A stretch of DNA of 7,427 nt, from NCBI RefSeq assembly GCF_001270495.1, contig NZ_LGUR01000037.1:1-7427 (forward strand). The letters are read 5' to 3'. The position numbers and the translations under genes were made by a program. Below are positions 5,696 through 7,427 of this stretch, in pieces (the first letter of the stretch is position 1; the number at the start of each line of letters is the position of its first letter). The notes beneath the pieces are model-generated. The model was not told the origin of the DNA. It worked only from the letters and a program-made list of their open reading frames with translations, and did no database searches. The stretch comes from Streptomyces viridochromogenes (GTDB lineage: Bacteria > Actinomycetota > Actinomycetes > Streptomycetales > Streptomycetaceae).

Positions 5696-6580
5696 TTACT
5701 CGCCGGCCGCAGCCGACGCCTGGAGCTCGCCGCGCCGGTGGATCTGACGGAAGGCGAAGTCCTCCAGGTTCTCGCCGACCTGGAAGGCGTCCGTGTCCTT
5801 GTCCGTCATGTCCTTGCCGTTGGTGAAGCCGGTGATCGTGAAGTAGGCGTAACGGCCGTAGGCGTTGGAGGTCGTGAGGCAGACGGAGGACGTGCAGAAG
5901 TCCTTGATGCCCTTGCCGGAGAGGGACCTGATGATGTCCGTCTTCGTGTTGACCTTGCCCTTGACCTTGGTGGCCTGCGCCGCGTTGTCGAAGACCGCCA
6001 CGCCGACCGTCACCGCGACGTCGTCCTTCACGTACGAGACACGCATGAAGCTGGTGCAGTCGTTGTCCGTGAGGATCTTCGGCAGCCCGCCCTTGGTGGC
6101 CGCGGAGCAGTTCTTCGTGTCGTCCGTCGCGCCCTTCTTGTACACCGTCGTCTCACCCACGGTCAGCTGCGTGCCCGGGAAGAGGATCTGCGCGCTGAGC
6201 GGAGCGGTGTCCTTGCTCTTGCTGGAGACGAAGTCCTTCGGGTCCAGCGGCGGCGGAGCGCTCGTCGACTCGAACGAGGGGGCGGTGGACTGGTTCGGCA
6301 GGCCCGAGCTCCCCGGGACGTCGGAAGCCGGTTTGTTCGAGGCGTCGTTGCTGTCGTTCGCCGACACCACGGCCACGGCGACGGCGGCACCGATCGCGAC
6401 GGTGGCCAGCGCGCCGCCGCCGATGAAGAGCAGGCGGCGCCGTTTGTTGCGCGTCTCGGACGCCTCGGCGAGTGCGGCCCAGTCCGGCGTCTCGTCGGTG
6501 CCGTTGTTCCACGGCTGCTGGGATTGCGGTTTCCAGGGATCCCACTGGGACTGGGGTCCCCCCTGCTGCCCGTAGCTCAT
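5696..6580 (-). CDS. Membrane-anchored extracytoplasmic protein of unknown function
   Basis: The 294-aa product has a Gln/Pro/Trp-rich cytoplasmic head (residues 1-45, MSYGQQGGPQSQWDPWKPQ). A basic stop (KRRR, 46-49) comes next, then one transmembrane helix (about 50-72) and a Ser/Pro/Asn-rich linker to about residue 115. A folded outer domain of about 180 residues follows. That domain has four cysteines, in KNCS, NDCTS and DFCTSSVC, that could form two disulfides outside the membrane. This head-helix-linker layout is very common in Streptomyces membrane proteins, but I do not recognise the outer domain as a named family. The ATG at 6580 is preferred to the ATG at 6589 because TAAGAT lies 7 bases before it and no ribosome binding site exists for either; a leaderless mRNA is likely. 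It is divergent from the GT87-like gene and may be co-regulated with it. A ligand-binding or envelope role is possible but unsupported. Confidence 0.85.
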   Translation of the reverse strand: MSYGQQGGPQSQWDPWKPQSQQPWNNGTDETPDWAALAEASETRNKRRRLLFIGGGALATVAIGAAVAVAVVSANDSNDASNKPASDVPGSSGLPNQSTAPSFESTSAPPPLDPKDFVSSKSKDTAPLSAQILFPGTQLTVGETTVYKKGATDDTKNCSAATKGGLPKILTDNDCTSFMRVSYVKDDVAVTVGVAVFDNAAQATKVKGKVNTKTDIIRSLSGKGIKDFCTSSVCLTTSNAYGRYAYFTITGFTNGKDMTDKDTDAFQVGENLEDFAFRQIHRRGELQASAAAGE

Positions 6581-6653
6581 GGGGCGCATCTTAGACGGAC
6601 CGAGGGTGTGCCGGTCCGTCCCAAGAAACGCACCCGCACCTAGCGTTCACACG
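6581..6653. promoter_or_regulatory. Divergent promoter region with central inverted repeat, probably leaderless in both directions
   Basis: The minus-strand gene has TAAGAT (plus-strand 6588-6593) and the plus-strand gene has TAGCGT (6641-6646). Each hexamer fits the Streptomyces -10 pattern TAgrnT and ends exactly 7 bases before its start codon, so transcription would begin at or next to the first codon. Neither start has a Shine-Dalgarno sequence. GACGGACC at 6594-6601 and GGTCCGTC at 6613-6620 form a perfect 8-bp inverted repeat with an 11-base spacer. It abuts the left -10 and overlaps both weak -35 regions, where a shared repressor or activator could act. Confidence 0.6.
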
Positions 6654-7427
6654 GTGAGCGAGCGCAAAAGAGACATCTCCGGGTGGTTGGTACGACGGGC
6701 GACGTGGCATCTGTGGGGGGCGCTCGGGGCCGTGCTGGGTGCCCTGGTGGCGCGTACGGCCCTGGTGACCTCGGACGGAGGGATGGACAACGCCATCGTC
6801 GTGCGGGCGGCGCGGGTCTGGTGGGCCGGGGGTTCGCCGTATGACGACTCCCACTTCCTCTATCTGCCGAGCGCGGTGCTGGCGGCGGCTCCTCAGGTGC
6901 TGATCCCGCGGGGTGCGCTGAGCGTGCTGGTGCCGGCGGCGGTGACCGGGTGTCTCGTCGGGGGCTGGGTCTGTGCCTTACGTCTCCACGGCGTCCCGCT
7001 GCGCAGCCGCTTCGCGGCGCTCGGTCTGCTCGGCCTCGCGGCCGGGTTCGCGCCGTTCGCCCACCTTGTCGTGCTGGGGAACTGGACGGCGACGGCGGTG
7101 CTCGCGCTGCCGCTGGCGTTGCTGCTGGCCGGTCGGGGGCGGTGGGTGGCGGCCGGGGTGGTGATCGGGGCGGCGGTCGCGCTGAAGCCGCTGCTGGCGC
7201 CGGTGGGGCTGCTGTTCGTGTTCGCGCGGCGGTGGCGGGGGCTGGCGGCGCTGGTCGGGGTGCCGGTGGCGGCGTCCGTGGGGGCGGCGCTGCTGCTGCC
7301 GGATCCGGTGGGGTTCTTCACGCGCACCCTGCCGTTTCTGCTGAGCGGCGGTGACAGCTTTGTACGGCTGTATGAGGCGTCGCCGGGCGCGGTGCTGCCG
7401 CGGGTGGGGGTGCCGGGGGTGCTGGCC
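6654..7427 (+). CDS. GT87/DUF2029-type polytopic membrane glycosyltransferase, N-terminal 258 codons
   Basis: The frame is open from GTG at 6654 to the window end, so the C-terminus is missing. A short basic start (SERKRDISGWLVRR) precedes a first helix at about residues 16-38. An extracytoplasmic loop follows with SDGGMDNAIVVRAARVWWAGG and PYDDSHFLYLPSA. Several more helices come next, with the short motifs GNWTA and ALKPLLAP. The acidic first loop (Asp41, Asp45) followed by GGxPYDD and FLYLPSA, and the later ALKP, match the GT87 family of polyprenyl-phosphate-mannose-dependent transferases such as the PIM mannosyltransferases, which work on the outer face of the membrane. The acceptor cannot be predicted. 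The start lacks a ribosome binding site but has TAGCGT 7 bases upstream, so a leaderless mRNA is likely. In Streptomyces I would expect rplM-rpsI not far downstream, but this is recall, not seen here. Confidence 0.8.
   Translation, partial: MSERKRDISGWLVRRATWHLWGALGAVLGALVARTALVTSDGGMDNAIVVRAARVWWAGGSPYDDSHFLYLPSAVLAAAPQVLIPRGALSVLVPAAVTGCLVGGWVCALRLHGVPLRSRFAALGLLGLAAGFAPFAHLVVLGNWTATAVLALPLALLLAGRGRWVAAGVVIGAAVALKPLLAPVGLLFVFARRWRGLAALVGVPVAASVGAALLLPDPVGFFTRTLPFLLSGGDSFVRLYEASPGAVLPRVGVPGVLA

Noticed and set aside
5559..5747. Possible 62-codon plus-strand gene in the upstream region
   Set aside because: It crosses the hairpin at 5641-5677 and enters antisense coding sequence; its composition is unconvincing.
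5621..6643. 340-codon plus-strand open frame
   Set aside because: It runs through a perfect terminator hairpin and antisense to the membrane-anchored protein gene, with shadow-type composition.

Overview
The window is high-GC actinobacterial DNA, almost certainly Streptomyces. It opens with the end of the alpha ribosomal operon in the order rpoA, rplQ, truA. The RNA polymerase alpha C-terminal domain, the Ala/Glu/Lys-rich tail on ribosomal protein L17, the strong G/C third-position bias and the palindromic intergenic elements around rplQ all point to that genus.

Bases 1-2169 (plus strand) are housekeeping: the 3' part of rpoA, complete rplQ and complete truA. Each rplQ flank carries a GC-rich palindromic element of the type dispersed in Streptomyces genomes. 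A strong intrinsic terminator lies between rplQ and truA, only about 22 bases before the truA start. A GC-rich hairpin lies between truA and the convergent locus that follows.

Bases 2176-5306 (minus strand) hold what looks like a cell-surface glycan locus, but none of its genes is intact. Read from right to left it contains: (i) an inner-membrane family-2 glycosyltransferase resembling the Egghead type, with its N-terminus in a different frame from its catalytic core; (ii) a clan GH-A-like glycoside hydrolase barrel without its N-terminus, joined in frame to the membrane tail of the glycosyltransferase; and (iii) the C-terminal part of an acyltransferase-3/SGNH protein, joined out of frame to the end of the hydrolase. 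Between the joints the coding sequence is clean, with intact catalytic motifs. The pattern is therefore several short deletions (recent decay) or an assembly collapse, not slow point-mutation decay. If the locus were intact it would be expected to build, trim and acylate an extracellular polysaccharide. A roughly 330-base upstream region, AT-richer than its surroundings and with operator-like repeats, precedes it.

Bases 5641-7427 hold a divergent pair: a single-pass membrane-anchored protein of unknown function (minus strand, 294 aa, followed by a perfect 16-bp hairpin) and the first 258 codons of a polytopic GT87/DUF2029-type membrane protein (plus strand, cut by the window end). The 73-base gap between them has a -10-like hexamer exactly 7 bases before each start codon and an 8-bp inverted repeat in the middle. 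This suggests two leaderless mRNAs under one shared operator.
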